From assembly GCA_922989275.2 (NCBI GenBank), contig OV277872.1, positions 25,560,119 to 25,624,118 on the forward strand: 64,000 bases of DNA. Direction: 5' to 3'. Within the stretch, counting starts at the first letter, position 1. Every line of letters begins with the position of its first letter. Positions 50,816 to 62,719 of this stretch are shown here, piece after piece. The DNA comes from Gari tellinella (lineage: Eukaryota; Mollusca; Bivalvia; Cardiida; Psammobiidae). The notes under the pieces were generated by a model that saw only the letters and a program-made list of their open reading frames with translations, did not search any database and was not told where the DNA came from. The translations under genes and the position numbers were made by a program.

Positions 50816-51152
50816 GCCCCTTTCACTGCCAATATGACGTAACTACCCGTCTAACACAGTTGCTGCCATAATTATCGTCTGCTTATATTTTTCGTCTGTT
50901 TTACAATTTACTTATACACTTTTGAAACTGTATTCGTTTTTAACTTCAGCCTTATTTTATTCACCTATTGTCATGACGAGTTTGCTTACCATAGTTTAAC
51001 CCATTGTTGTTGTTGTTGTTGGCGTACCTGTGCTTAACACTCACAGGACAGCTTGGTACAGACAGAAAAGCCTGTCAAGCTGGAGGATTACGTGCATAGC
51101 TGTTTTCAATTACCTCGCCATATAGGCAGATGTGCTCCGTCTTCAGAGGAGT
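50816..51152. other. TTAA-a relic and a (GTT)n tract
   Basis: CTTTCACTGCCAATATGACG and ATTATCGTCTGCTTA (50820-50885) are TTAA-a-like; GTTGTTGTTGTTGTTG lies at 51005-51020. Confidence 0.4.
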
Positions 51153-51401
51153 TTAACCCATTCATGATCAAATTATTCGGGAGAGTTTTACCCCTGCATC
51201 GCTTTATTGTCGTCTGCTTCAATATTGTTGTCTGAAATGTCGTCCCAAAGTTGAAATATAAGGCAGTATCACTGATGAAATGTCAAAACGAGTGTCAAAC
51301 AGTGTGGATCCTGATCAGACGCCGCGTAACGCGGCGTCTGATCAGGATCCTAACTGTTAGCAAACGCGCTTTTAAGCCTGATTGAGGACGAAAGGGTTTA
51401 A
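51153..51401. mobile_element. TTAA-a MITE, complete
   Basis: TTAACCCATTCATGATCAAA to GGACGAAAGGGT|TTAA. Core I is perfectly paired with apex GCCGCGTAACGCGGC. Confidence 0.85.
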
Positions 51402-52152
51402 GCTATGTCACTTGTCATTCAGTCTCGAATAAGGCGATGATGTAGAAAATACAATGACAATTGTATTAGTCATTTATAAGTAATTGCTTTAAAATGTGTT
51501 ACGTACATTGTATAATTATGCAATAACTTTCAAATATAAGTATAATAGGTTATTGAGCCGTAACTTTCTAAATAACGGCGTTGTAAAGTATCTTTAAAAA
51601 GATATTCAGCGGAATGAGTGGTTAAACTAATGCTATAGATGGGTGTGCAAAATTGAATGAAATTGAGGTTTTCAATGAATTGTAATATTATCTTGGATTG
51701 AAAAGCAAAACATTCAGTTACAGTAACTTTCATGTAAAATATAGCTACTAAAGGTCTATCCTCTACAGAATTACCAAACAATAATTTAAACCGTATCCTG
51801 CTGTTCATAAGATTCTTGCATAAATCTACAGTTTCTTAAAACAAAGATGCCATATCTAAAGATAGAAACATGCTGTCATATAGCAATTGCACTAACAATT
51901 CACATTCAATTACAATAACTTCTATTTAAAATGCAAAACTATCATGAACAGAAATGCAAAACAAAACTATTATTTAAACCTTATCCTAGCTACTGGTAGG
52001 AGATCCTCACATTAATCTACTGTTCTATCACTCTTCATTCACGAATGGAGTTTCTTAGAAAAAAATATGTAATATCTTAAAATAGAAGCAGTCAGTCTGT
52101 GTCTCTAAATTTTACACTCACAATTCATATCTAGTAAAACTAGACCAGCCTA
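51402..52152. repeat. AT-rich sequence with a degenerate tandem repeat (about 190 bp)
   Basis: ACATTCAGTTACAGTAAC... (from 51710) and ACATTCAATTACAATAAC... (from 51902) head two related blocks, each ending near TTTAAACC.TATCCT. No gene. Confidence 0.45.
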
Positions 52153-52345
52153 CAGGGCTCCAGATAAATGGAGGTAAATTGAACAAATCACTTTTTTTTT
52201 CACTCATTTCAACACCAAACCATATGGTGTTACTACTCATTTGGATCATCTCGAAGAGACGATTCAAATGAGTAGTGACACCATAGGGTTTAATGCAAAA
52301 ATAAAGATTTTAAATTTTGAGATACACCCTTTATCTGGAGCCCTG
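52153..52345. mobile_element. SIX-a MITE
   Basis: CAGGGCTCCAGATAAATGG to CTTTATCTGGAGCCCTG. The flanking 6-bp repeat is imperfect. Confidence 0.8.
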
Positions 52346-52499
52346 GCTACTATCCAATCAGACCATTCAGTTTTAAGCATGTGATTTTCAACCTAGATTT
52401 CTGTCCAGTGATCATTGGTTGAGAATGTACAAATGATAGGTCTAAATAGAAACCATTCAGCTCCGCTGAAAAAAAGGACCAGTTAATGTCTACTTTCAA

Positions 52500-52818
52500 T
52501 CCGAATGACCGCTCAGCCGACTGTACATTTACCCCCTGATCATTGAGCCATCTTGTCTACACTATTGAGCACTGCTAACATATGGCGCATATTGCAGCCG
52601 CAGTACCGGCTCAGACCCTTCACAGGTACCCATTTTAACCCATGGGTAGAGAGGAACAATTCGCGGTGTAGTTGGATGTCTTGCTCAAGAACATTCCTGT
52701 ACATCATCGGGGATTCGGAAAAAATTCCCTAGTCAGACCACTGGTCCGGCGGGGGATCGAACTCGAGACCCCTGTCACCATAGTCCAACGTGTTAACACT
52801 TGACTACTACCACCGGCA
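52500..52818 (-). repeat. tRNA-derived SINE
   Basis: Read on the minus strand it starts with a tRNA-like head (52745-52818): A-box region TAGTAGTCAAGTG, ACGTTGGACTATGG, and B box GAGTTCGATCC (52754-52764). The body contains CTTGAGCAAGACATCC and AATGGGTACC, segments I recognise from conserved metazoan SINE cores. Confidence 0.65.
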
Positions 52819-52926
52819 CATCCAGCAAAGAACCAGGGCCTTTTCAACTCCTACACACAAATACCACTCAAATTGAAACTCAAAGTGACCACATTATAGA
52901 CAATGATGATGTTACATCAAATTAAA

Positions 52927-55488
52927 AACAAGAGGGCCAGAATGGCCCTTAATCGCTCACCTGTACACGGTGATGGGTCAAGTGATTTCAGAAAAGAAGA
53001 TTTGTGAAACTTTGACCCACGGGCGGGTTCACTCTTGACCACAGGGACATAATATGAATGCTCTTGATACAATCAGGACCTGTAGACGATGATATGTGCA
53101 AAATATATAAGCTCAGTGTACTATGGTTTCAGACAAGAAGATTTTTAAAGTTTTCATTTAAATAAAATCTATTGTTAGCTTTGGTGACCCAGATATACAA
53201 CAGACCGGAACCAACATGTGTGAAAGACCTCTAGGCATTACATCATGCAAAATATCTAAGCTCTAGCCATATTGGTTTCAAAGAAAAATGTGTTTGAAAA
53301 TTTCACTTAAATATATAACTCCATGTAAAATGGCGACCCCCGGGGCGGGGCCAATATTGACCCCAGTGGCAAAATTTGAACAACTTTGATAGAGGACCTG
53401 TAGACGATGCTATATGCAAAATATCTAAGCTCAGTGTATTTTGGTTTCAGACAAGAAGATTTTTAAACTTTTCATTGAAAAAATCTATATTTAGCTCCAG
53501 TGACCTAGATATTCACCAGACCGGAACTAATTCGAGAACATATGTGAAGGACTTCTAGACGTTACACCATGCAAAATATCAAAGCTCTGGCCATAATGAT
53601 TTCAGAGAAAAATGTGTTTGAACATTTCACTATATAATTCTTTATAAAACGGTGACCCCCTGGGTCGGGGCCAATTTTTATCCCAGGGTCAAACATTTAA
53701 CAAACTTGATAGAGGACCTATCGATGATGCTATGTGACAAATATCTAAGCTCTGGCCCTTATGGTTTTTGACAAGATGATTTTTTAAGATTTCCTTATTT
53801 TTTCACTTTGGTTGCAAATGCAACCAGAGTTCTGCATTGTTTCAAATTCTTTGAACAACTTTGAAAGAGCTTAACTCAAGGAACATTCCTGTGAAGTTTT
53901 GTTGCAATCAGGAATGTGGTTTTGAAGAAGAAGATGTTTGAACATTTCACTATATAACTCTATGTAAAACGGTGACCCCCGGGGCGGGGCCAATTTTGAC
54001 CCCAGGATCAAACATTGAACAATCGTGATAGAGGACCTATAGATGTTGCTATGTGCCAAATATCTAAGCTCTGGCCCCTGTGGTTTTTTACAAGAAGATT
54101 TTTTAAGATCTCCTCATTTTTTCACTTTGGCTGCCAATGCAACCAGAGTTCTGCATTGTTTCAAATTCTTTGAACAACTTTGAAAGAGCTTGACCCAAGG
54201 AACATTCCTGTGAAGTTTGGTTGCAATCAGGCATGTGGTTTTGAAGAAGAAGATGTTTGAAGAAATTGTTGACACACGACACACAACGCACGACGACGGA
54301 CGCCGGACAAAGATGGATCACAAAAGCTCACCTGGTGAGCTAAAAAATACTTTCTCTCATGAACAACACATGCAAAGATGCTAGATCCCTTTCTCAAAAA
54401 ACATTGGATGCTTTGATGAGAATCAAGTCAAAATTTGAACAACTTTGATAGAGGACCTGTAGACGATGCTATATGCAAAATATCTAAGCTCAGTGTATTT
54501 TGGTTTCAGACAAGAAGATTTTTAAACTTTTCATTGAAAAAATCTATATTTAGCTCCAGTGACCCAGATATTCACCAGACCGGAACCAATTCGAGAACAT
54601 ATGTGAAGGACTTCTAGACGTTACACCATGCAAAATATCAAAGCTCTGGCCATAATGATTTCAGAGAAAAATGTGTTTGAACATTTCACTATATAATTCT
54701 TTATAAAACGGTGACCCCCTGGGTCGGTGCCAATTTTTATCCCAGGGTCAAACATTGAACAAACTTGATAGAGGACCTATCGATGATGCTATGTGACAAA
54801 TATCTAAGCTCTGGCCCTTATGGTTTTTGACAAGAAGATTTTTTAAGATTTCCTTATTTTTTCACTTTGGCTGCCAATGCAACCAGAGTTCTGCATTGTT
54901 TCAAATTCTTTGAACAACTTTGAAAGAGCTTAACTCAAGGAACATTCCTGTGAAGTTTTGTTGCAATCAGGAATGTGGTTTTGAAGAAGAAGATGTTTGA
55001 ACATTTCACTATATAACTCTATGTAAAACGGTGACCCCCGGGGCGGGGCCAATTTTGACCCCAGGATCAAACATTGAACAATCGTGATAGAGGACCTATA
55101 GATGTTGCTATGTGCCAAATATCTAAGCTCTGGCCCCTGTGGTTTTTTACAAGAAGATTTTTTAAGATCTCCTCATTTTTTCACTTTGGCTGCCAATGCA
55201 ACCAGAGTTCTGCATTGTTTCAAATTCTTTGAACAACTTTGAAAGAGCTTGACCCAAGGAACATTCCTGTGAAGTTTGGTTGCAATCAGGAATGTGGTTT
55301 TGAAGAAGAAGATGTTTGAAGAAATTGTTGACACACGACACACAACGCACGACGACGGACGCCGGACAAAGATGGATCACAAAAGCTCACCTGATGAGCT
55401 AAAAAATACTTTCTCTCATGAACAACACATGCAAAGATGCTAGATCCCTTTCTCAAAAAACATTGGATGCTTTGATGAGAATCAAGTC
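52927..55488. repeat. Dispersed bivalve repeat, expanded by a 1059-bp tandem duplication
   Basis: It opens with AGAGGGCCAGAATGGCCCTT and CGCTCACCTG, contains repeated GTGACCCCCGGGGCGGGG and TGATAGAGGACCT modules, and closes with GACGACGGACGCCGG and AGCTCACCTG.TGAGCT. Positions 53371-54429 and 54430-55488 are near-identical copies. Frames inside it come in identical pairs and are not genes. Confidence 0.8.
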
Positions 55489-55559
55489 AAATTTCAAAAG
55501 CCTTACTGATGATGACTTTGAAGCTATACTTGAATGCTTCAAAGCATCAAAGAACAGAA

Positions 55560-56235
55560 CCATGGACCTTTAGAGAATCCAATAACAATTACATTTGTAA
55601 CTACTGTTGCTTTAAGCCTTCATTAAAGAACAAATAAAAGAAATTATATGGTTAATATTTTCTTTAAATTCCCCTAATTGACCCAAAACGACGCATTTCC
55701 CCCCTGCTGTGGGTAGCGGGTATCTTTCCCTATTGGTTAAAAAAGGCACTGCTTGACATATCAGATTAATTTGACATTTTAGCATCATTTGTCGTTGAAA
55801 TTGTTAAAAACAGATGTTTATAACATATTTTTTTCATTATTAATAGTTAATGCTTTGATCATGCTAACATCAACTGTCTTTGACAGTTTAGCATCAATAG
55901 TGTTTTAAATTATTAGCATAAATTGTTTTTGAAATTGTTAGGAACATTTTTTTTTAAATTATTAGCATCAAATTGTTTTTTACATTGTTAGCATCAATTG
56001 TTTTTGAAATTTGTTATCATCATTTTTTTTTCATTTTTAGCATCAAATGTTTTTTAAATTGTTAGCATAATATTGTTTTTTGACATTGTAAGCATTAATT
56101 AATATTTTAAATTGTTAGCATCAACTGTTTTTGAAATCGTTAGCATCAAATGTTTTCTGTCATTGTTAGAATAAAACATGTTAGATACGTTTTGATAATT
56201 GTTAACATCAATTGTTTATGACATGTTTAAAACCA
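55560..56235. repeat. AT-rich minisatellite, about 26-28 bp degenerate unit
   Basis: From about 55775, GTTAGCATCAATTGTTTTTG recurs more than ten times with substitutions. 55560-55774 shows nothing recognisable. Confidence 0.65.
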
Positions 56236-56498
56236 ACTGTTTCTTAATCCCCTGCATCAGCAACCAGCATGTGATCTGTACAAGTGCATTTTATTGGCTG
56301 GAGAGATCTGTAGTAAAGCTTCTTCATTGGCTGATATAAATACAATGTAGCACTGTCCCACTCTTGACATCTATTGGCTGGGACAGTGTTTTACTAGTAA
56401 CTTGGGCATTTCCTTCAATACATATAATGATGCTGGCACTGGACAAGGCAGACAGTGTGACAGATCTCTGACCCTCAGGTACCTGCAAACAAATCAAA
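56236..56498. other. No recognised feature
   Basis: ATTGGCTGGAGAG and ATTGGCTGGGACAG are a short internal repeat. No gene. Confidence 0.3.
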
Positions 56499-56695
56499 TA
56501 CAGTCAAACCTCTCTATTACAACCAATAAATAGAGGGATTACAGACTGCATAAAAGATAGGTGACATCTCAAAGCAAGGGAAACATAAATCAGAGAAAGC
56601 TCCTAAAGGAGCTTTCTGATTTACGTTCCCCTTGCTTTAAACATTCACCTGGCTTAAACACATAATAATGAACACTACTCAGTGGTTGCAATGAT
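56499..56695. mobile_element. TA-2 MITE, right end drifted
   Basis: TA|CAGTCAAACCTCTCTATTAC left end. Core II with arms CAAGGGAAACATAAATCAG / CTGATTTACGTTCCCCTTG, compensated on both sides relative to other copies. Confidence 0.75.
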
Positions 56696-56699
56696 TTCA

Positions 56700-57160
56700 G
56701 GACGTTTCGCTACCTGGATTTTTGCTACCCTAGCATGTTCGCTACGTTGTGGCTTTCGCGGCTGGTCTTTTCGCTACCCATTTTTATTTTTCACACCTCT
56801 TATTTACTAATATGCAGGCACCGTGCTCCCACGTAATGGATTTTTATTTACTGATCTGGATCCGAACTAACGTAAAGAAATGGAAGAGGTTTTATTGACT
56901 AATCTGGATTCATACTAACGGACAGAAATAAAAACAAATTTTGACAAAATATTTGCACAGACGCCACGCGTCCACATAAAAGATTTATATTTATTAATCT
57001 GGATCCAAACCAATGGAATCATCATATTTGAAAGTGATTTTTTATTAATCTGGATCAAAACTAACGGACAGAAATCAGGTTTGTCCGGTTTAGAGAGAAT
57101 TCCGGTCTTTAAAGGTTCCTGTTTGCAGAGTTGGAGGGGTTCCACTGTACTACACATATT
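56700..57160. repeat. Mixed repeat debris
   Basis: TTCGCTACC is repeated at 56707, 56772 and nearby. TATTTATTAATCTGGATCC-like phrases recur three times (56846-57060). A pogo-like end GTCCGGTTTAGAGAGAATTC lies at 57083-57102. Confidence 0.45.
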
Positions 57161-57540
57161 CACGAGATGATTGACTCTTTATTGACATTGTGTCGTCATA
57201 AGCAGGCGCCAAGACGTCAGCGAGTCGACCGGTTTGCCATAGATGTCTAACAAGAGGTTTCCTTATGTCGACAATTGACGCCAAACTGTTTATCAATTTA
57301 ATTGGACGTCAGTCAGCCGTGTACATATAATTATTTCAATGCAAGAACAGTTAGCGGTGCGATTCAGGGCGATGTATTCGGCTCGAGACGTTGTTGGAGA
57401 CGTATATAAAGGAAGAAAGGGTTGTTTTGATGACTATTCCTATACGAAATCACTTTCATTCAATAAAATCCGTTTGTAATTCCGAGTTGTGATGTATAGT
57501 GTGTCATGTTTACTTCTTAAAACGTGTGTACAAACAAATG
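57161..57540. other. No supported gene; possible core promoter at 57401
   Basis: CGTATATAAAGG at 57401-57412 is a good TATA-like match, but no signal-peptide frame follows. A 46-codon frame at 57339 runs across it. Confidence 0.3.
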
Positions 57541-57660
57541 TGACGCTAAAATACTTGTAGTGCGACCTTTAAACATCTGTTGTTTCTATTGGATATGGAA
57601 TGTGTCATACGGATTAAAAAGTAGATATTTACAATGTACAATTCCGTCAAATATAGCTTC
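57541..57660 (+). repeat. Segment related to the defensin-exon upstream region
   Basis: GTAGTGCGACCTTTAAACAT and ATTGGATATGGAATGTG parallel 80-125, with weaker similarity to about 180. No cysteine-rich exon follows within the next 300 bases. Confidence 0.5.
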
Positions 57661-58026
57661 TTTCCCGACTGGGAAAAGACCAACCTCGTGTATTTAATCC
57701 CCCGTCTTTACCAAAATCCGTGCTTGATTATATTAATCTTACTGTACAAAGACAAAATAACTACAATTAGATCTAAAATAAAACAATAATAAACATATAA
57801 AAGACAGTCCCCAAAACGGCGATCACATTACCCCTATCAATCAGCAATGAACCGACCGGCTAAAGATTGCCGACTGATAAAAATAATAGTAGAGCGCCCA
57901 ATGCAGGCCGCCGAGAAAAGACAAATAACTACAATGGCATGTAAAAGAACCCGCTGCTTGTCCATCAGTGGGATTCCAACTGAACTTGCACGTCAACTAA
58001 AAACTAATTAACTTTTGTTAACTAAC
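57661..58026. other. No recognised feature
   Basis: Leads into the minisatellite; short frames only. Confidence 0.3.
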
Positions 58027-60060
58027 ATCTGCTGGGCATACCAAACATAAAAGATCAATGTTGACGTTGAAGGACGATACAACTTTTTAAATAACGTCTG
58101 CTTTGGGCGTCCCCACCATAAAAGGTCGATGTTGACGTGGAGTGACGTTAAAACTTTTTAAATAACGTCTACTTGGGGCGTCCCCACTATAAAAGGTCGA
58201 TGTTGACGTGGAGTGACGTTAAAACATTTTAAATAACGTCTGCTTGGGGCGTCCCCACTATAAAAGGTCGATGTTGATGTGGAATGACGTTAAATCATTT
58301 TAAATAACGTCTGCTTTGGGCGTCCACACCATAAAAGGTCGATGTTGACGTGGAATGACGTTAAATCATTTTAAATAACGTCTGCTTTGGGCGTCCCCAC
58401 TATAAAAGGTCGATGTTGACGTGGAGTGACTTTAAAACTTTTTAAATAACGTCTGCTTTGGGCGTCCCCACCATAAAAAGTCGATGTTGACGTGGAATGA
58501 CGTTAAAACTTTTTAAATAACGTCTGCTTGGGGCGTCCCCACTATAAAAGGTCGATGTTGACGTGGAATGACGTTAAAACTTTTTAAATAACGTCTGCTT
58601 GGGGCGTCCCCACAATAAAAGGTCGATGTTGACGTGGAATGACGTTAAAACTTTTTAAATAACGTCTGCTTGGGGCATCCCCACTATAAAAGGTCGATGT
58701 TGACGTGGAATGACGTTAAAACTTTTTAAATAACGTCTGTTTAGGGTGTCCCCACTATAAAGGTAGATGTTGACGTGGAGTGACGTTAATACTTTTTCAA
58801 TAACGTCTTCTTGGGGCGTCCCCACCATAAAAATGTTGATGTTGACTTGGAATGACGTTAATACTTTTTAAATAACGTCTTCTTGGGGCGTCCCCACCAT
58901 AAAATGTTGATGTTGACTTGGAATGACGTTAATACTTTTTAAATAACGTCTGCTTTGGGCGTCCCCACTATAAAAAGTCGACGTTGACGTGGAGTGACTT
59001 AAAACTTTTTAAATAAAGTCTTATTGAGGTGTCCCCACTATAAAAGGTTTATATTGACGTGGAATGACGTTAAAACTTTTTACACTAACGCCTGCTGGGG
59101 GCGTCCCCACTATAAAAGGTCGATGTTGACGTGGAATGACGTTAACACTTTTTAAATAACGTCTGTTTGGGGCGTCCTCACTATAAAAAGTCGATGTTGA
59201 CGTGGAGTGACGTTAACACTTTTTAAATAACGTCTGCTTGGGGCGTCCCCACCATAAAAGGTCGATGTTGACGTGGAATGACGTTAATACTTTTTAAATA
59301 ACGTCTGCTTGGGGCGTCCCCACTATAAAAGGTCGATGTTGACGTGGAGTGACGTTAAAAAATTTTAAATAACGTCTGCTTAGGGCGTCCCCACTATAAA
59401 AGGTCGATGTTGACGTGGAATGACGTTAAAACTTTTAAAGTAACGTCTGTTTGGGGCGTCCCCACTATAAAGGTCGATGTTGACTTGGAGTGACGTTAAC
59501 ACTTTTTAAATAACGTCTGCTGGGGGGCTTCCCCACTATAAAGGTCGATGTTGACGTGGAATGACGTTAAAGCTTTTAAATAACATCTGCTTGGGGCGTC
59601 CCCACCATAAAAGGTCGATGTTGACGTTGAAGGACGTTAAAACTTTTTAAATAACGTCTGCTTGGGGCGTCCCCACTGTAAATGTCGATGTTGACGTGGA
59701 GTGACGTTAAAGCTTTTTAAATAACGTCTGCTTGGGGCGTCCCCACTATAAAGGTCGATGTTGACGTGGAGGACGTTAATATTTTATTTAAATTACACCA
59801 GCTTGGGCGTCCCTACCATAAAATGTCAATATTGACGTGGAGGGACGTTAAAACTTTTGTTAATTAATATCTGCTGAGGACGTCATCACCATAAAATATC
59901 AATATTGACATGGAAGGGCGTAAAACTATTGTTAACTAACATCTGCTGTGGGCGTCCCCACCATAAACGGTCAAAGTTGGCGAAGAGGTACGTTAAAACT
60001 GGGGCGTCCCCACCATAAAAAAGTCGATGTTGATGTGGAAGGACGTTAAAATTTCAAATT
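58027..60060. repeat. 71-bp minisatellite, about 28 units, with TATA- and CRE-like motifs
   Basis: GTCGATGTTGACG starts at 58125 and 58196 and continues at a 71-base spacing. Each unit has TATAAAAGG, TTGACGTGG, AATGACGTTAA and GGGGCGTCCCC. Central units are most alike; both edges (before 58100 and after 59780) are diverged, as in arrays homogenised from the middle. Confidence 0.9.
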
Positions 60061-60354
60061 TAGTATTCACACTCTCACTCTATATTTTGAACTCACATAA
60101 TAGAACAATCTGTCATGTCGTGATGCCTTTACTGATTTATGAACTATATGTGGCGAGCGAAGGCTATGTAGACAGTATTAAGCTTATTATGACTTAAAAA
60201 GAAATGTCTTGGCATGCGCCGCGGTGATAAAATTGGACACTTTATCTCAAAATTATCGTCTGCCTTAAAAGTAGCGTCTGCAGAATATAGTACATGTAGT
60301 TTTAGGTAGTATGTGCATTGTATTTTTCTTTGGTGAATGTTAAAAACGTTAAAT
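60061..60354. other. No gene; small TTAA-a relic
   Basis: AAATTATCGTCTGCCTTAAA at 60249-60268 is a TTAA-a arm. Confidence 0.3.
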
Positions 60355-60714
60355 AGAACTTTTTGATCATTGTCAGACGCCTAAATACCCGGACTCCAAA
60401 CTGTTGCAATGGAAATGGTCGTTTAAGCGCAAACACGATTGGAACATTCAACCCTAGCGACGAGTATACTCGTTATTTTTCAGACTTTACCTTTTGTGAG
60501 TACACTTCTCATATGCAAACAGTGTAGATCAAGATCAGAATACTCTTTGATAAGCCCTCTGATTAGAGTCTGCACTGTTTGTCATTTTGAAATTTATTTC
60601 CAAAATCAACCAAAATAGAGATTGACCAGGCTTTATTGAAAACTGGAATTGACCATTTAAAATTTCAGGGATGAATGAGTTTATTGGGAAAATAACGTTT
60701 TCCAAACTGTATAT
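60355..60714. mobile_element. TA-1 relic split by TTAA-c
   Basis: Half core I and GTTTAAGCGCAAACACG before 60440; TTTATTGGGAAAATAACG to CCAAACTGTA after 60680; a TTAA-c with mispaired hairpin lies between. Confidence 0.55.
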
Positions 60715-60768
60715 CGGCATTTATACTGCTCAGTCCAAGGTTATAAAGAGATTAAGTGGAGTCTGACA

Positions 60769-61019
60769 TACAGTGGAGAATCTGTTATTCCTTCCCGTTT
60801 AAACGCAAACGAAACGCAAACGCAAAGTACTAAAACGTAGAAAAATACATTTTTTGGACAATTCTGATAATTCATGTTTATATTGGTGGCAAACAGTTTG
60901 GAGCCAGATCAGACGCCGGGTTACCCGGCGTCTGATCTGGCTCCAAACTGTTTGTAAAAGAAAAAATAGTTTTAGCGTAAACGCGTGTATCGGGAAATAA
61001 TAACGTTTTCTCCACTGTA
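60769..61019. mobile_element. TA-1 MITE, near consensus
   Basis: TA|CAGTGGAGAATCTGTT to CGTTTTCTCCACTG|TA. Both core arms read AGATCAG/CTGATCT, fully paired, unlike most copies. Confidence 0.9.
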
Positions 61020-61101
61020 GTTCTCAATCATTTGATTGGATAGATTTTAGTTTTTGCATGCAAAAGTTCAAATATGATCAATCAAATGCTTGAGAACCAT
61101 T
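61020..61101. mobile_element. Small hairpin MITE
   Basis: GTTCTCAATCATTTGATTG and CAATCAAATGCTTGAGAAC are inverted ends around about 40 AT-rich bases. Related ends near 12664-12690. Confidence 0.6.
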
Positions 61102-61429
61102 TCCGACTCAATTCAACCTCTTTATAACCTTCGGTCCTGGTTGATGAAATACGCATTACCACAGGTGCTTTTATTTTATTTTTATTTTTTTATTACTTTT
61201 GGGAAAATCACCTCTATGTATATATAATATTATTAAACATATATAATGATGATTTTACAAACAAAAACAACAACAAACAATACAAGCACCTGAGCCTGTG
61301 ACGTCATCGGGACGAAAATACATAACGCCGTTGCTAGCAAAAGAACCGATAGTGCCGCACTGCAGAAATTCTGGAAATTTAAGACGGTTTTCTAAATCAA
61401 ATAAAGAAAGGTAAGAGTTTCATATTCTT
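61102..61429. other. No gene; AT-rich stretch bounded by a short inverted repeat
   Basis: CACAGGTGCTT (61160) and AAGCACCTGAGCCTGTG (61284) face each other. Confidence 0.35.
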
Positions 61430-61625
61430 TCATTATTATTATACTTCTTATATACGTCAATTTGAAACAGTGTACTAGCAAAATGTACACGTGTACCATA
61501 CAAACAGACTTTGCCCAGATCATATGGCTTATGACCAGTGTCTGTGCTGTTTGTAATTTTGAAACTATATGTTAAGTGCAAAGAAACTCTAAATAGTAAA
61601 ACGCTGACCAGCCGTAACCCATTTA
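61430..61625. mobile_element. TTAA-c MITE, decayed
   Basis: GAAACAGTGTACTAGCAAAATG and GTGTCTGTGCTGTTTGTAATT around a mispaired hairpin; TAGTAAAACGCTGACCAGCC tail. Confidence 0.5.
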
Positions 61626-61682
61626 TGCCTGGATATTGCAATGGACTATCCCTGTGTGCTTGCTGGAAGGTTTCATTGCAGA

Positions 61683-61920
61683 TACAGTGGAGAATCTGTT
61701 ATTCTTTCCCGTTTAAACGCAAACGCACGCAAACGCAAAGCACTAAAACGTAGAAAAGAACAGCTTTTGGACAAATCTGATATTTCATGTTTATCTTGGT
61801 GGCAAACAGTTTGGAGCCTGATCAGACGCCGGGTTACCCGGTGTCTGATCTTGCTCCAAACTGTTTGCACTGCGAATAATAGTTTTAGAGTAAACGCGTT
61901 TATTGGGAAAGAATAACGTT
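61683..61920. mobile_element. TA-1 MITE, right tip lost
   Basis: TA|CAGTGGAGAATCTGTT to AAAGAATAACGTTAG. Confidence 0.88.
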
Positions 61921-61986
61921 AGACACTACAGTGTCCTTAGATCACCCTTGTGTATCTACAATGAAATCAGTGCTGTGTTTCGTCCA

Positions 61987-62235
61987 TACAGTGGAGAATC
62001 TATTATTCCTCCCAATAAACGCGTTTACGCTAAAACTATTATTTGCAGTGCAAACAAGTTGGAGCCAGATCAGACGCCGGGTAACCCGGCGTCTGATCAG
62101 GCTCCAAGCTGTTTGTCATCAAGATTAACATAGATTATCAAAATTGTCCAAAAGTTGTTCTTTTCTACGTTTTAGTGCTTTGCGTTTGCGTACGTTTGCG
62201 TTTAAACGGGAAAGAATAACAGATTCTCCACTGTA
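61987..62235. mobile_element. TA-1 MITE
   Basis: TA|CAGTGGAGAATCTATT to GATTCTCCACTG|TA, in the opposite arm orientation to the copy 70 bases before it. Confidence 0.9.
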
Positions 62236-62254
62236 CAGCGAATTACTTCATATG

Positions 62255-62415
62255 AAATAGCAAACTGTGTAGACTCTGATGAGGCATAGCGCGCTGTCTC
62301 ATTCATTTAGCGTCTACACTGTTTGTCAGTGTTCATTTTAGTAGACACGATGCTTTAATGGGTTACTCGGGAATTGGATTATTCAGTAAAGTTTAAGGGG
62401 TAACTGAGTTAACAT
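62255..62415. mobile_element. TTAA-c MITE, decayed
   Basis: AGCAAACTGTGTAGACTCTG and GCGTCTACACTGTTTGTC arms; GTTTAAGGGGTAACTGAG|TTAA right end. Confidence 0.6.
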
Positions 62416-62715
62416 TTTGCCTGATAAATTGTTTCAAAAGAGTCGCCTTCATTCAAATTGTTTCGATTTTTTACATATATTTTATTTAGTGGTTTACCTG
62501 TTTTGTATGCGAAAAATGCCCTCAGAACGTACCACAGACATTCTACAAATATGATAACCCCGGGGGAGCATGCCCACGGACCCCCTAGTAAAGGTGCGTA
62601 CACCAATTGGTCTAGCTATGTCCCTGACGTGTGCCCCTTCCCCCTTCCCCCATACGCATTTTGCTTCATATGGATCTGGTATTTAAGTGCGAAACATAGT
62701 GAATCCTGTTCAGAA
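62416..62715. other. No supported gene
   Basis: Opposing frames at 62409-62606 (-) and 62458-62721 (+) overlap. GGGGGAGCATGCCC and CGGACCCCC are phrases common in dispersed animal repeats. Confidence 0.3.
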
Positions 62716-62719
62716 CAGT

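Noticed and set aside
53376..55380. Identical pairs of 60-72 codon frames
   Set aside because: They are duplicates produced by the 1059-bp tandem duplication of a non-coding repeat.
57339..57479. 46-codon frame across a TATA-like site, considered as a defensin first exon
   Set aside because: No hydrophobic signal segment and no cysteine-rich exon downstream.
58027..60060. Possible CRISPR-like array (regular repeats)
   Set aside because: The 71-bp unit has no unique spacers, and the genome is eukaryotic; it is a minisatellite.
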